Shown piece by piece: positions 11,936 through 22,738 of a stretch of DNA of 64,000 bases. Both the position numbers and the translations under genes were made by a program. Numbering within the stretch: the first letter of the stretch is position 1; each line of letters begins with the position of its first letter. The notes below the pieces were generated by a model. It ran no database searches. It was not told the DNA's origin and saw only the letters and a program-made list of their open reading frames with translations. Source of the DNA: Corythucha ciliata (lineage: Eukaryota > Arthropoda > Insecta > Hemiptera > Tingidae); the NCBI GenBank assembly GCA_038030265.1, contig CM075938.1:45563189-45627188 (forward strand), given 5' to 3'.

Positions 11936-13745
11936 ATCATTTGATTCCATTGTGGTTTACACTATTCAGAAAACAGATGGGTTGTATTATACCCTATGGC
12001 AAACAAGAATTAGAGGTTGAATTTACCCCCCAAGTGAACGAAGTGATGATTGGTTGAAATGGAAGCGAGAAGGCGTTCAATTTAATTTTCCTATCCCGGC
12101 GAGGCGTGTTTCGATCGTTTTGTGCTATTGTGCCCGTATGTATGTGATTGAATCATGAAAGAAGACTAGAAATTCACTTATCATTCACTCATGAAAGGGT
12201 TTTCCGCCCTTGAATATAGATAAGATGCTTTGCGTGGATAGTACTCATAACTTTTCTTGAGCGCATTTTCCAAATTTTGAAGAGATGAAAATCGCTGACT
12301 GCGTTAAATGAACATTCAACAATTTTTCACGAGTTTCCTTTATTTTTGTAAAATAAATAAAAACGAATAATTTTAGGAATGGTAAAACTATTTCTTATAC
12401 AAATAAAATACGAAGAACGTGTTACATAGGTCTTGGAAAAATATCTTATTGAATTTTCCTCGCTTTATACAAAGAAAGGAAATCGTACCTCTTCAGTACA
12501 TGTTTTATGGACCACTTAGACTTTGGAAGTGGTTACGCGATACCCTCGGGAGTAATGATAAGCTCGTCTAGCCCCAGCGTGAAAATAAACCACACGTGCT
12601 TCTCAGCAATTTTGATGGGAACAGAGGAAAAATGCTTTTTAAGGCTAAAAGTAGTCTCTAGGAAAAAAAGAGCGAAAAAAATGAAAATAACTCAACCTCT
12701 TAATTTCATAATCCTCGTTTTTTTCGAGCTGGCCGTTTTCTAAACTATTTTTTAATGAAGCCGTTGCGCTGACGACACGAGCAATTAAGCGCGAAATTTG
12801 ACGAAATGACCATCCCATGTGTTGAGCTTGAATAGTGAAAAGAGAAAGTAAAATAACTAGTCAAGTTTTCAAAATTATTTCAGACATCCCTCTATACGTG
12901 TTAGTTTCGCGCTTTCCCTCTTTTTTTTGCCACCCTATAGCCCTAGCCAGTATAGCCACAGCAGCAGTAGGCCCTATAAGCTGTTTAAGTGGTCATTTCC
13001 TTTTTCCCGGTATTACCTTTCTAGGTAAATTACTATCCAAATAGTCAACAAAGTGGTGTGTAGAAGTAGAGGAGAGTCGGAGGGAGAAATCGTGTAGGGA
13101 TTATACGCCAGCAGAACACGCTAATTGGATATTAAATTGAATTTTCAGGGCTCACGCCCTGTGTCGCCCTAACCCTTCTATACACTCACACACCTTTCTC
13201 CTACTCCTCCCACCACCTGTGCATTTTATCCGATTTCGGTGAATTATAACGCTAATTTCTATCCAATATCGATTAAAGGTGGTGTTCAGGGGGAGAAAGA
13301 GCGTGGTGGTGAGAGAAAGAAAGCTGTAGAGATTTAAATTTCAATGTTCGCCGCATCCCAACGCAAAAGAGACCTTACAAGAGATTTTTGAGCGAGATTT
13401 TACAAAGCGCTAATTGCAAAATCAAACCATACAGAGATACGTGAATTGTTCGGGAGAATCATGGCTTAACATAAGTAGATTGGTGAAAACGTTCAAAATT
13501 GCGTAAATGGTTTAAAAAAATAATTTAAGCGAAGCTCAGTGGTATAGAGAGGGAGATTGCTCCAGGGAACGATTACTCTCGCGTGTTGTGCATTTTAGGC
13601 TGCGCATGTGAGCTTCGGATTTTCGGATTTCCCGTGTAATAAATCCTCTTGGTGGTTCTCTTGGCATCGCATTACCAAAATTCCCCAGGGATGATTTTAG
13701 GCCATTATTTTCCAAATTGTTTTGCTTTGTAGACAACTCTTAATT
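11936..13745. other. non-coding DNA with a possible ratchet splice site
   Basis: No convincing exon. At 13021-13030 the sequence CTAG|GTAAAT follows the pyrimidine-rich TCATTTCCTTTTTCCCGGTA. This AG|GTAAAT junction has the form of a recursive-splicing site on the plus strand. Confidence 0.35.
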
Positions 13746-13819
13746 TTCAAGCACAGCAGACCGTTGCTATGCACACCCCCCTCACACCCTCAAGGAGCCG
13801 TCGTGTCGCCAGTGGCCCC

Positions 13820-14650
13820 TGTTGGGAGAAAAACGGTAATTCGCGGCTAAAACTGAGAAGCATGCTAATTTTAGAAAAAGTGCTCATTACAGCACCAAAA
13901 ATCATGACAAAAAAGTGAAAATTCGCTACAACTGGGAAAACTGGCTCATTCACGGCTAAAAGTGCAAAAAACTGCTTATAGTTCGCACACAAAATTAAGA
14001 TAAACCGGTAGCTTACGTCTGGAATTAAAAAGAATTGCAAATTTGCAGCTAAAATTGAGATGAAGCACTAACTCATGGCTAAAAGAAGAAGAAAAACTAA
14101 CTAATTTGCCGCTAAAATGGGGAAAAAGCTCTAATTCACCTATCAAAAGTAAGAAAAAGCGTTTACTCGCGACAAAAGTTAAGAAAAACAGTAGCTTGAG
14201 ACTTAATTGGAGAAAAAACGCTAATTTGCGACTACAGGTGCAACAAGTTGCAAAGTCGCAGCTAGAAATAGGAAAAACTTTAATTCGAGCGGCCCCAATT
14301 TAGAAGAAGTACGAATTTGCAGCTAAAATGTAGAAAAAGGGCTAATTCATGGCTAAATGTGAAAAGAAAAAGAAGTAAAACTACTCGTGGCTAAAAGAAA
14401 GAAAAGGCTCTAATTTGCCGATACAAAATGAGCTAATTTACGGCCAAAGTTGAGAAAGACGCTAATTTGTGGATTAATATGTGAAAAAGCGCTCATTCGC
14501 AGGTAAAATTGAGAACATTTTGAAAACCTTTGATTCGTGGATAATGTTGAGACAAAACGGAAATACGCGCCTGAAAGTGAAAAAAAATTGAAAATTTGTT
14601 GCTTCTGATTTGAAAAACGTTAATTCGCGGCTAAAATTGTGAGAGAGAAA
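13820..14650 (+). repeat. degenerate array, family A
   Basis: Units of about 31 bp follow 'GCTAATTCGCGGCTAAAATT' plus GAGAAAAA. Orientation is opposite to the blocks at 9760 and 61925. Confidence 0.7.
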
Positions 14651-15250
14651 AAAAAGGGGGGTCTCATGGAGATTTCCAATTTCATGGAGAAATTGTTTTC
14701 TTGGTGTGCCAACTTGATGCTTTCATAGCGGGTGAAATTGATTTTTTTAGTGAGAAAAGCCCACTGAATGTGTTTTTTTAGGGAGTGAAACCCTCAAAAA
14801 TGCCTTATGTGAGCAAAACCTCCGAAATGGCTTGGTTTAGTGAGAAAATCTTAACGAAATTGCTATTTCAAGTCAGAGAACCCTGCGAATTGCTTTTATG
14901 GCACGAGAAATGGCCTCACTAGCAAGTGAACTTGATTTATTTTTTTTAACGAGAAAACTCCACGAACTAGTTCTTTTTAATTGCGTAACCGAGTCAATGG
15001 TTTTTTGTGTAAAAAACCCTCGAAATTGATTTTTTCAGTGAGCGAAACCCGTTTGTTTTTTTAGTGACCGATATTCCCGAAATTGATTTTCGAGTGAGCA
15101 AAAGCAGCAAAATTGGTTTTGGATTATCCTTTTGTAGTATTGAGTAAAACCATCGAAATTACTTTTTTCGTGAGGAAATTCAGTGAAAAGTGCTTTTCAG
15201 TGCGGAAAACTCGCAGATTTCCACAGCGAGCCAACCAACTCGGGTTCTAT
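14650..15250 (-). repeat. degenerate array, family B (reverse orientation)
   Basis: Units follow 'gagaaaaccc-cgaaattg-tttttt-agt' with strong drift. The array directly abuts family A on the left and the TIR element at 15255 on the right. Confidence 0.6.
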
Positions 15251-15254
15251 AAAA

Positions 15255-16049
15255 GCCTGTACACACGGAGACTTTTCTGTCATGACATCCATGCCATGGC
15301 AGAAAAGTCTTCGTGTGAACACGAAAAAGGTAAGACATTTGATGTTATACCATATATGTCATAACAAATTTTGATAATTCCACGGTGACATCTTTCTAGA
15401 CAGAAATGTCTAGTAACCTTCCCTTTTACCCCAACTTTCATGCTCAAGCCGAAGGGTAGGGAATAGGGATTATTAAAACCGTGGAAGTGAGCTTGTTAAC
15501 TTGTTGATGCTGTTGAGCGATCTGTTGTTTCAATGTTCAAGTGAAGTTTGGAAAAAAAATGGATTGGATTCGTGAGACAGTAGCTCTGTTCGTTGACTGT
15601 TTCCAGTATTGCAAATAAAACAGAATAAACAAAACACACCAATTTGATTGGTTAAAATCACGCTTCCCCATGACAACTGCCAATTTTACTGTACTGGCAG
15701 CAGCCACCGAACAAAGCTAGTAATGGCATCACTCATCATAGAGTATGAGTTGCGTGAGTGCCTTTACCTGTACTAAACAAGTTTGTAATAAAACAGCTAG
15801 ATGTACCTATTCATTAAATTGCATTAAGAATTTCACGAAACAGCTACTCTTATACCGTCTATTTGTTCATCCTAATCTTTTATTTTGGACAGTCTTTATT
15901 GTGAAGAGCAGAAGTGGCTGCCGTGGTGCCAGCTACCGCTTTCAACACCACCAAATAAATTGGAATGATGAAATTGTCCTAGTAGGAAACACGATTTTAG
16001 CAAACTACTCCACCAAAACTATTGAACTTTGGAGTACACGAGGAGCGGA

Positions 16050-16120
<71 letters not shown>

Positions 16121-16398
16121 AGGTCTGCACTTCAATTCCGAACGAAAGAAAATGGTATTGGGGATTTCGTTCTGAAAAGAATAGTTGAAATTAAAAACAA
16201 AGTGAACACAAGAACTAGAAAATAATGAGACAATTCATTCTATTCATTCACTGAATTCGAGATTACCAACAGGCTACCATGTCATGACATAAATGTCCTC
16301 GTGTGAACACAAGGGGCTTGACAGAAATGGCGTACAATATCTTGCTTCGAGATGTTATGACTTGTGTTATGACATTTCTGTCTCCGTGTGTACAGGGC
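15255..16398. mobile_element. TIR element with hairpin-forming ends (possible TTAA target)
   Basis: The left end GCCTGTACACACGGAGAC is matched by the inverted right end GTCTCCGTGTGTACAGGGC, which is followed by TTAA. Just inside the left end, ACACGGAGACTTTTCTG pairs with CAGAAAAGTCTTCGTGT to form a hairpin. GTCATGACAT and TCGTGTGAACAC words recur at both ends. The right TTAA suggests a piggyBac-type target, but the left flank is TAAAA, so this is tentative. The interior has no transposase-like frame, so the element is non-autonomous. It carries a 63-nt T run. Confidence 0.65.
16053..16115 (+). repeat. poly(T) run of 63
   Basis: An uninterrupted T homopolymer inside the TIR element. It makes any open frame across it artefactual. 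Confidence 0.95.
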
Positions 16399-16445
16399 TT
16401 AAGAGCCAAATCCCCTCTCGCCATCCACCCATAGATTCGCCACTG
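16399..16445 (-). mobile_element. hAT-like terminus fragment (minus)
   Basis: On the minus strand CAGTGGCGAATCTATGGGTG starts at 16445. It has the CAGTGGCG form of hAT-type ends and runs toward the TIR element. No second end is seen. Confidence 0.3.
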
Positions 16446-16465
16446 CGGTGGAAGGAAACTACAGA

Positions 16466-16685
16466 CCGCGCGCCGAAAGAATGCCCCTGAGAAAAGAATT
16501 GTGACACTTGTATTACAGTCTCAAAAACATTCGGCCCTTCGATGACGGGCAGGGTTCCTCTTACCCCAGGTTGATGGTCGGCCTCCTTGCTCCGTGGGCG
16601 CTCATCTTTTTCAGAAAAGGCAGTATATCTGACGAGGGGGTGGTTGGAGGGAAGTTTTCGTCAGGGGCATTCTTTCGGCGCGCGG
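16466..16685. mobile_element. 220-bp MITE with perfect 25-bp TIRs
   Basis: CCGCGCGCCGAAAGAATGCC plus CCTGA at the left is exactly inverted at the right (TCAGG plus GGCATTCTTTCGGCGCGCGG). The interior has no coding character. Perfect TIRs suggest recent activity. The GC-rich CGCGCGCC terminus is unlike the other MITEs here. No target duplication is obvious. Confidence 0.75.
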
Positions 16686-16689
16686 ATAG

Positions 16690-18655
16690 TAACTAACATT
16701 AACACGGACGCACACGGAGTGAACGACGAATTTCACAGACGCGACTACAACTCCAAGCATCACTATTGTACACTTGGCCCGAGGACGAGGCTCCTCCTTA
16801 TTTTGAAGGCGCTAGACTACGTACTGTGTGCAACTGACTCACGCGTGCGGTATATTTATGCTACAAAGCTGAATTTCTCATGCTTTTAATGAGAAATAGG
16901 TAGATCACGGGGTGATCACATGGTCATGGGTAGATCACGTATAATTTTGAACAATCAACAAATAAACAACGGTCATTTAACCCTGCGAAGTTGACCTTTT
17001 CCAATTTTATACTTCGATTTTTCGAACGGGATGGAAATGGCCTCTCTGTTATGAGTATAAAATGTTTATTGGTCGGGTATATGTGAGTCTTTGAATGAGT
17101 TTTTTTCTTCTTTCAAAAGCTGTTTCTACTGATAGTGAGGAACAAGATGTTGGTAAAGCGGCCCTTGAGTGTTTTTATCGCGTGTTATTCCCTAGATGAA
17201 GAATAAATTTGAGGGGGAGGGGTCATTAAATTTAAAACATTTATGCCTTTTTTTTGAATTGCCCGTATACATAAAAACCATAATTTAAACTTATTAAACC
17301 GTTGTTTTTATAGTAGCAAAGATAGTGGTCCTTTCTCCTCTCTCCTTGTGTGTTTTTCTCTTTTTTTCTTAATAACTGATTAATTTTCGTATTCTAGACT
17401 AAATTTACGTTTCTCCCTCAGAATGTTTGATGCAAAAGGAAAGCGAATAAAGTGATGCTGTGCTAGTCGTCTTGTTGGGATGAGGAGGGGGGTAGTAATC
17501 TTGTTTTCCAAGGAATATTAAGTTGTTTATTATAGTTACAAACACTTCGAAGCTCTTGACAACTTATGTGCCTTTAAAGTATACAAGAGGGGGCGGGCTG
17601 GAGGCGTCTTGTCTTACAAACTCCACTCCTACCAATCGAGTGTGACATTCTGAGAGTAAATCGCGTCAAGTAATTTGATGGTGGCGAGGGGCGGCTTTTA
17701 AATTCCTTGTAAGCTTTGGTGTATTGTTTTGATTAGCTTGAGAGTTGCTCCCAAAGAAGGTGCGAATACAATACACGTACCAACTCTATAAGGTCATTCT
17801 GAACTCAAGAGCTCTGGTTTCGGTCACGGCTTCGTTTCAAATATAGGTAATAGTGAAGAACATTATCATTAATTTGATTTGGATTTTTTTGTAGTGGATT
17901 AGTTATTGCGAAATACACTTTTACATCAGGGGAAGCTTTTACTCAGTGGTACGTTGGGGCTGGGGTACATGACGCCCAATACAAAGCTCCTTTGCCTACA
18001 TGCCTACATGTACATATAAATGAATGCTCCTATTTTGGGATTTTTTTTTCTCAGTGTTTCTGATTTTATCCGGATGGTTTATGAGTTTTTCAAACAACGG
18101 ACAATCGCATAATGCAGCCAGCACTGGACAAAACGCTCCCTAGAGGGTTGGTCACCACCCCTTAGTAATAGGGGCAAAAATAAGTGTTTCTCTTTATCGT
18201 TGGTTTTGACCGACTGTCTTAACTCCGAGTGATGTCAGCTTGCTTCGATGGCCACTTTTCGAAGTGTGGCGATCTCAGGCGGGCGTGATCTATGAGTCCC
18301 TCAGACATTGGTCTATTGCAGAATGCTGCCACACGTATAGGAGGACAAAAATGAGCGATTTTTAAAGGCCAGCTGTATCCGTCACAGTTCGCCTTAATGC
18401 AATGAGAAGCGGACGGACGGAAATTCGTCGGGGAAATTCGTGGGGCCCATGAAAGTGAGCCAAAGCAATACGGTGAAGCGCGGTGGAATAATTTGGGAGA
18501 ACCCGTTCAACAGCTCGTCTGTTCGAAAATCTGTTTTCATTTTTCAGATTGCTGCGGGTATAGCAAACGTTTGGTCGTAAACAGGTAGTTAGGCCCCATA
18601 TATTTACCGACCGGTTAAATTCTAACTTATGATTTACATGAAATTGCGATTTACT
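16690..18655. other. non-repetitive non-coding DNA
   Basis: About 2 kb with no supported exon. A loosely similar ~45-bp pair occurs at about 18075-18120 and 18290-18335 (TATGAGT...AATGC(A/T)GCCA). An acceptor-like TTTCTCCCTCAG near 17410-17420 is not followed by a usable frame and donor. Confidence 0.35.
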
Positions 18656-18659
18656 CCAG

Positions 18660-18900
18660 AGCATCGAAATTGAGATAAAGCGCTAATTCACGGCAAAAAT
18701 ATAAATAAAAACGCAAATTTGCGGCTAAAAATAAGATAAAGCTCTAAGTCTGTGCTGAAATTGAGAAAATCCACTTCAGGCAAAAGTAAGAAAAAGTGCC
18801 AATGCTTGCCCATTTTATAAAACAATCGTAAATTTGTGGTATCTCGATGAAAACACAGTAATAAAATTCACAAAAAATCACTAATTTGCGGTTTGCGAAA
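18660..18900 (+). repeat. degenerate array, family A
   Basis: Units such as 'GCTAATTCACGGCAAAAAT' and 'GCAAATTTGCGGCTAAAAA' fit the family A pattern. Confidence 0.6.
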
Positions 18901-19065
18901 GCTCATGAAGTTTCATTTCTACCCAATGTCCTCGTAATGTGGTTGAGTTCCCCCTCTTTTATTGAAACCACGACCTCTATTCTCTACTAATTGTGATATA
19001 AGTTATTAAAATATAGAATTATAATCATACACATTTTAAATTATATATATATTACAAATTATTGA

Positions 19066-19174
19066 GTGGTTCAGAAATTCTGTTACAAAACCCCGTTCGA
19101 CAGTTTTTTTCCTGTCAGCCATTTTCGAAATCTGTCAGATTTGACGGAAAATCCATCAAACTGGCAACGCTGTA
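19066..19174 (+). repeat. dispersed repeat ending TGGCAACGCTG, copy 2
   Basis: This is the counterpart of 3021-3153. Both share TTCAGAAATTC, the TTTTC...AAATC(C/T)GTCAGAT segment and a ...CAACGCTG end. Confidence 0.5.
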
Positions 19175-19289
19175 GATACCATACTAAGCTGAAGGGGTAC
19201 CATACTGTCTTCTCCTACTTAGGGCTTATACACGCGCGTTTAAATTTCGCATGTCTTCGCGGAAAGTAGGCAAGCTCATTTTTCTGACT

Positions 19290-19860
19290 TTAACGACTCT
19301 AGAGAAATAAACAATTTAGCGGATGTTGCTGACCAAAAATCCAACTAAGCAGATTTGCTTCATCGAAAACCCAATTTCTCTGATTCGCCTCACGAAAAGC
19401 CACATTTTGGCGATTGTGTGGCTCACTAAAACACTATTTTCGTGGGGCTGGCTCATTATAAACCCAATTTCGTATAATTGTCGACTTAAATTCAGTTTTT
19501 GCGGCTCTGGCGCACTATAAAACCAATTTCGTGGGTTTTGGTCTCTAAAACCTCGCATTTTCGCAGTTTCACTGGCTAAAAACGCGGGTCGGGCTCACTG
19601 AAAAAACAATTTCACGAATTTCGCTTGCTCAACCCCCCAATACCACATGTTTTCCTCAATCAAAAGAACCTACCCTAGTTCTTGGATGCCGTACCATCAA
19701 ATACCATTTTGGAGATTCCAGCTCACTAAAATGCTATTTTCGCAGTCCTGGCTGATTAAAATTCAATTTTTCTGGATTTTGATTGTTAAAAATTTGTTTT
19801 TCTCGCTAATTTTGTTCTCTAGAACGCCAATTTAGCGCACTCGCTGGATTACTAAACATA
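19290..19860 (+). repeat. degenerate array, family B
   Basis: Units of about 35-40 bp follow 'GCTCACTAAAACACCAATTT' plus CGCGGATTT. The array ends at the SINE at 19861. Confidence 0.65.
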
Positions 19861-20075
19861 CCCAGCACGCTGCTAATTGCTCCGCGCTGATGCCTTCGGC
19901 AGTCGTACTGCGAGGGATCAGCTAAGCTGACCTCCACCCACGGGGTTCAAATCCCGCCGGGGGTCCCATTTTTTCTCGAAACTCAAATCGTGTTGGGCTG
20001 TACCCTCCCTGCGTCGTCCGGAAGGATACTGATTTTTGGTTAAAATACCGGCGACGACATCTATCGAGCTAAATC
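19861..20075 (+). mobile_element. inverted tRNA-derived SINE, copy 2
   Basis: This copy shows the same order as copy 1 in shorter form: CCAGCACGCTGCTAATTGC (antisense tRNA piece), the linker GTCGTACTGCGAGGGATCAG, a sense T arm with B box GGGGTTCAAATCCCGCC, then TTTTTTCTCGAAACTC, GTGTTGGGCTG and ATACCGGCGACGACATCT. The anticodon arm is lost. The shared antisense-linker-sense head shows the inverted layout is a property of the family. Confidence 0.65.
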
Positions 20076-20087
20076 AATAAAGTTCCT

Positions 20088-22061
20088 ACGAGTACTGACA
20101 GTCGCCAATCGCTATGTTTGGTCCCCCCTCCATATGCGGATCAAATATATTTGATATCTCTCATTCGCTTCCGCGGTCGTGCAGGTTACGCTCACCAGCT
20201 AATCACAATCCCTCCCCTCTCTAAATAGTTCGAGAGCTAGCGACCGTCCCATTCAACCGGAAGAACATAGTCACTATAGGTGTGCAAAATGATGGCTATT
20301 GACCCCCTATTTCCGAGTCCAGAAGTCTGTCATTAAAGTCCGTAATTTGGGACATGAATTTAACCAGAAGAACATAGTCAAGAAAATAGTCTCATTCGAA
20401 AGGTTTTATGGAGCTGATTACGAATAAGATCGTCTGCCGCCGTCTGCCTGGGGCATTTGCCCTCTGTGGCTCGCCAAACTCACGTAATTCGGTAAAGTTT
20501 GATTAACCGGAAGAACATAGTCCTGAAACCGGTCTCATTCGATAGGTTTTATGGAGTTGATTACAAATATAATCGTTTGCTGGCGTCTGCCCGGAGCATT
20601 TGCCCTCTGTGGGCAGTTAACTCCTTAAATCAAGGATATTAATTAACCGGAAGTACTAAGCCCGGAAAATGATCTTTTGCGACACGTTTCATGTGGCTGA
20701 ATACGAAACTGTTCGTCTGCCGGTGTCTGCGTGGGGCAGTTGCCCTTAGTGACCAGTCAAACTGCACCGGAGGAAAATGATTAACCGGAAGAACATAGTC
20801 CTGAAACTAGTCTCATTCGAGAGGTTTTATGGAGATGATTACAAATATAATCGTCTCGCGCCGTCTGCCTGGGTCATTTGCCCTTTGTGGCTCGCCAAAC
20901 TCTCGAAATTTGGAAATTTTTAATTAACCGAAAGAACACAGTCCTGAAACTGGTCTTATTCGATAGATTTTATGGAGATAAAAACCTTTCGAATGAGATT
21001 AGTTTCAGGACTATGTTCTTCCGGTTAATCATTATCCCTCTGAGCAGTTTGACCGGCCACCGAGGGCAAATGCACCAGGCTGACGTCGCCAGACGATTAT
21101 TTGTATTTGTAATCATTCCCATAAATTCTATCGAATAAGACCAGTTTCAGGACTGTGTTATTCCGGTTAATTAAAATTTCCCAAATTATGTGAGTTTAGC
21201 GAGCCACAGACACCAGGACACCAGCAGACTATAATTTTCGTATTCAGCCACATAAAACTAGAATCAAAAGACTATTTTCCGGATTGAGTTCTTCCGGTTA
21301 ATTAATATCCCTGATTTAGGGAGTTTGACTGGCCACTGAGAGCAAATGCCCCAGGCAGTAGGCGGCAGACCATCATATTCGCAATCAGCTGTATTAAACT
21401 TTTCGAATGAGTCTAGTTTCACGACTATATTCTTCGGGTTGATCATTTTCCCTCTGTGGAGTTTGATTGGTCATTGAGGGCAAGTGCCCCAGGCAGACGC
21501 CGGTAGGCGATCATTTTCGTATTCAGCCACATGAAAATATTCAGCGTAAGACAATATTCCGGGCTTAGTTTTTCCGGTTAATCAATATCCCTGATTTAGG
21601 GAGTTTGACTGGCCACCAAGGGCGAATGCCCGAGGCAGACGATTATATTTGTAATAATCTCCGTAGATCCTTTCGAATAAGACCAGTTTCAGGACTATGT
21701 TCTTCCGGTTAATTCAAGTTTACTGAATTTCGTGAGTTTGGCGAGCCACTGAGGGCAAATGCCCCAGGCAGACGGCGGCAGATGATCATATTCGTAATTA
21801 GCTCCATAAAACCTTTCGAATGAGACTAGTTTCAGGACTATGTGCTTGTGGTTAAATTCATGCCCCAAATTAAGGACTTTAATTTGCTGTAGGATCCTTA
21901 GGCCCCAGATACAGCATGGCAGACTTCCGGACTCGTATATAGGGGGGTCAAATGCCATCATTTTGCATACCTTTCGTGACTATGTTCTTCCGGTTGAATG
22001 GGACTGTCGCCAGCTCTCGTTCTAAAAGGACCACATTATGGCGGATATTGTCAGTACTAGT
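20088..22061. mobile_element. foldback element built from ~140-bp units
   Basis: Plus-orientation copies of ACCGGAAGAACATAGTC start near 20257, 20358, 20504, 20645, 20781 and 20922. Inverted copies (GACTATGTTCTTCCGGTT) occur near 21003, 21147, 21284, 21422, 21563, 21690, 21838 and 21978. Spacing is about 136-148 bp, with a few shorter. The switch of orientation is near 20980, so the whole is one palindrome with a left arm of about 890 bp and a right arm of about 1080 bp. The outermost parts are also inverted (AGTACTGACA at 20091 and TGTCAGTACT near 22050). Long inverted arms made of tandem subrepeats are the hallmark of foldback transposons. No transposase frame is present. Confidence 0.8.
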
Positions 22062-22510
22062 GTGTAACTGTAGGTTGTCTAATAATATGTTATAACGCCA
22101 TGTTACGCCAGCTCATTGTAGACCCCCAGGGCTGATGAGAACCGAGAGGGCTTAATGGTTATACTGAGGGATGTTGCAGCTTGGTGCTGCGCCCTTTATT
22201 TTTCAATAATAAACGAGTCTCCAGTCCCCCCGTTTTGCCATCACGGTTCACAGGCCTGTGAGTTCCTGACAAGGAATTGATTTTCCCCAGGAAGGAACGG
22301 TCCAGTTAAAGGGGCTTAATCTTCTCTGGTTCCGAGCCTAGAGGGAGTCCCAGGTGTCTAAAAATTCCAGTTTAACGTCGTATCACCTTCTGCGGAAAAA
22401 TAGCCAGTTTCTTCACTCTCGTCCCAGTGTCCCAGTGGTTGTTCATGAATCGTAACGAGCCATGCCAAGAGAAGGCATTTAGGTAGTTGATGAGGCGATG
22501 AGAGGAACTC
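22062..22510. other. non-coding DNA
   Basis: No ORF or repeat is recognised between the foldback element and the MITE at 22511. Confidence 0.3.
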
Positions 22511-22738
22511 AAGCTATGTCTCCACTTGTGCCTTTTCGCGTGCGCCAGAGGCATGCGTCATAGCGCACGGTGTGTTGAACGTGAGCAATGCGCTATTGCA
22601 CGCCTCAAAAAGCTGGAAGGATATCAGAAATTGCGTGCACAACTTAGACGCATGCGTTGTTCAAAGTTGAAGCGCAAGTTGAAAAGGCGTGTTGAATTGA
22701 AAGAGGAAGACAAAAGCGCACAAGTGGAGACATAGCTT
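22511..22738. mobile_element. 228-bp MITE, copy 1 (AAGCTATGTCTCC family)
   Basis: The left end AAGCTATGTCTCCACTTGTG plus C is exactly inverted at the right end (G plus CACAAGTGGAGACATAGCTT), a perfect 21-bp TIR. The whole unit recurs at 55203-55428. A Lys/Arg-rich open frame inside is a by-product of the sequence. Superfamily and target duplication are not resolved. Confidence 0.8.

Noticed and set aside
15745..16188. 147-codon open frame
   Set aside because: It spans the 63-nt T run (a Phe homopolymer) and lies inside a TIR element; no protein is supported.
22526..22735. 69-codon Lys/Arg-rich frame
   Set aside because: It coincides exactly with the MITE; the copy at 55203 breaks the frame.
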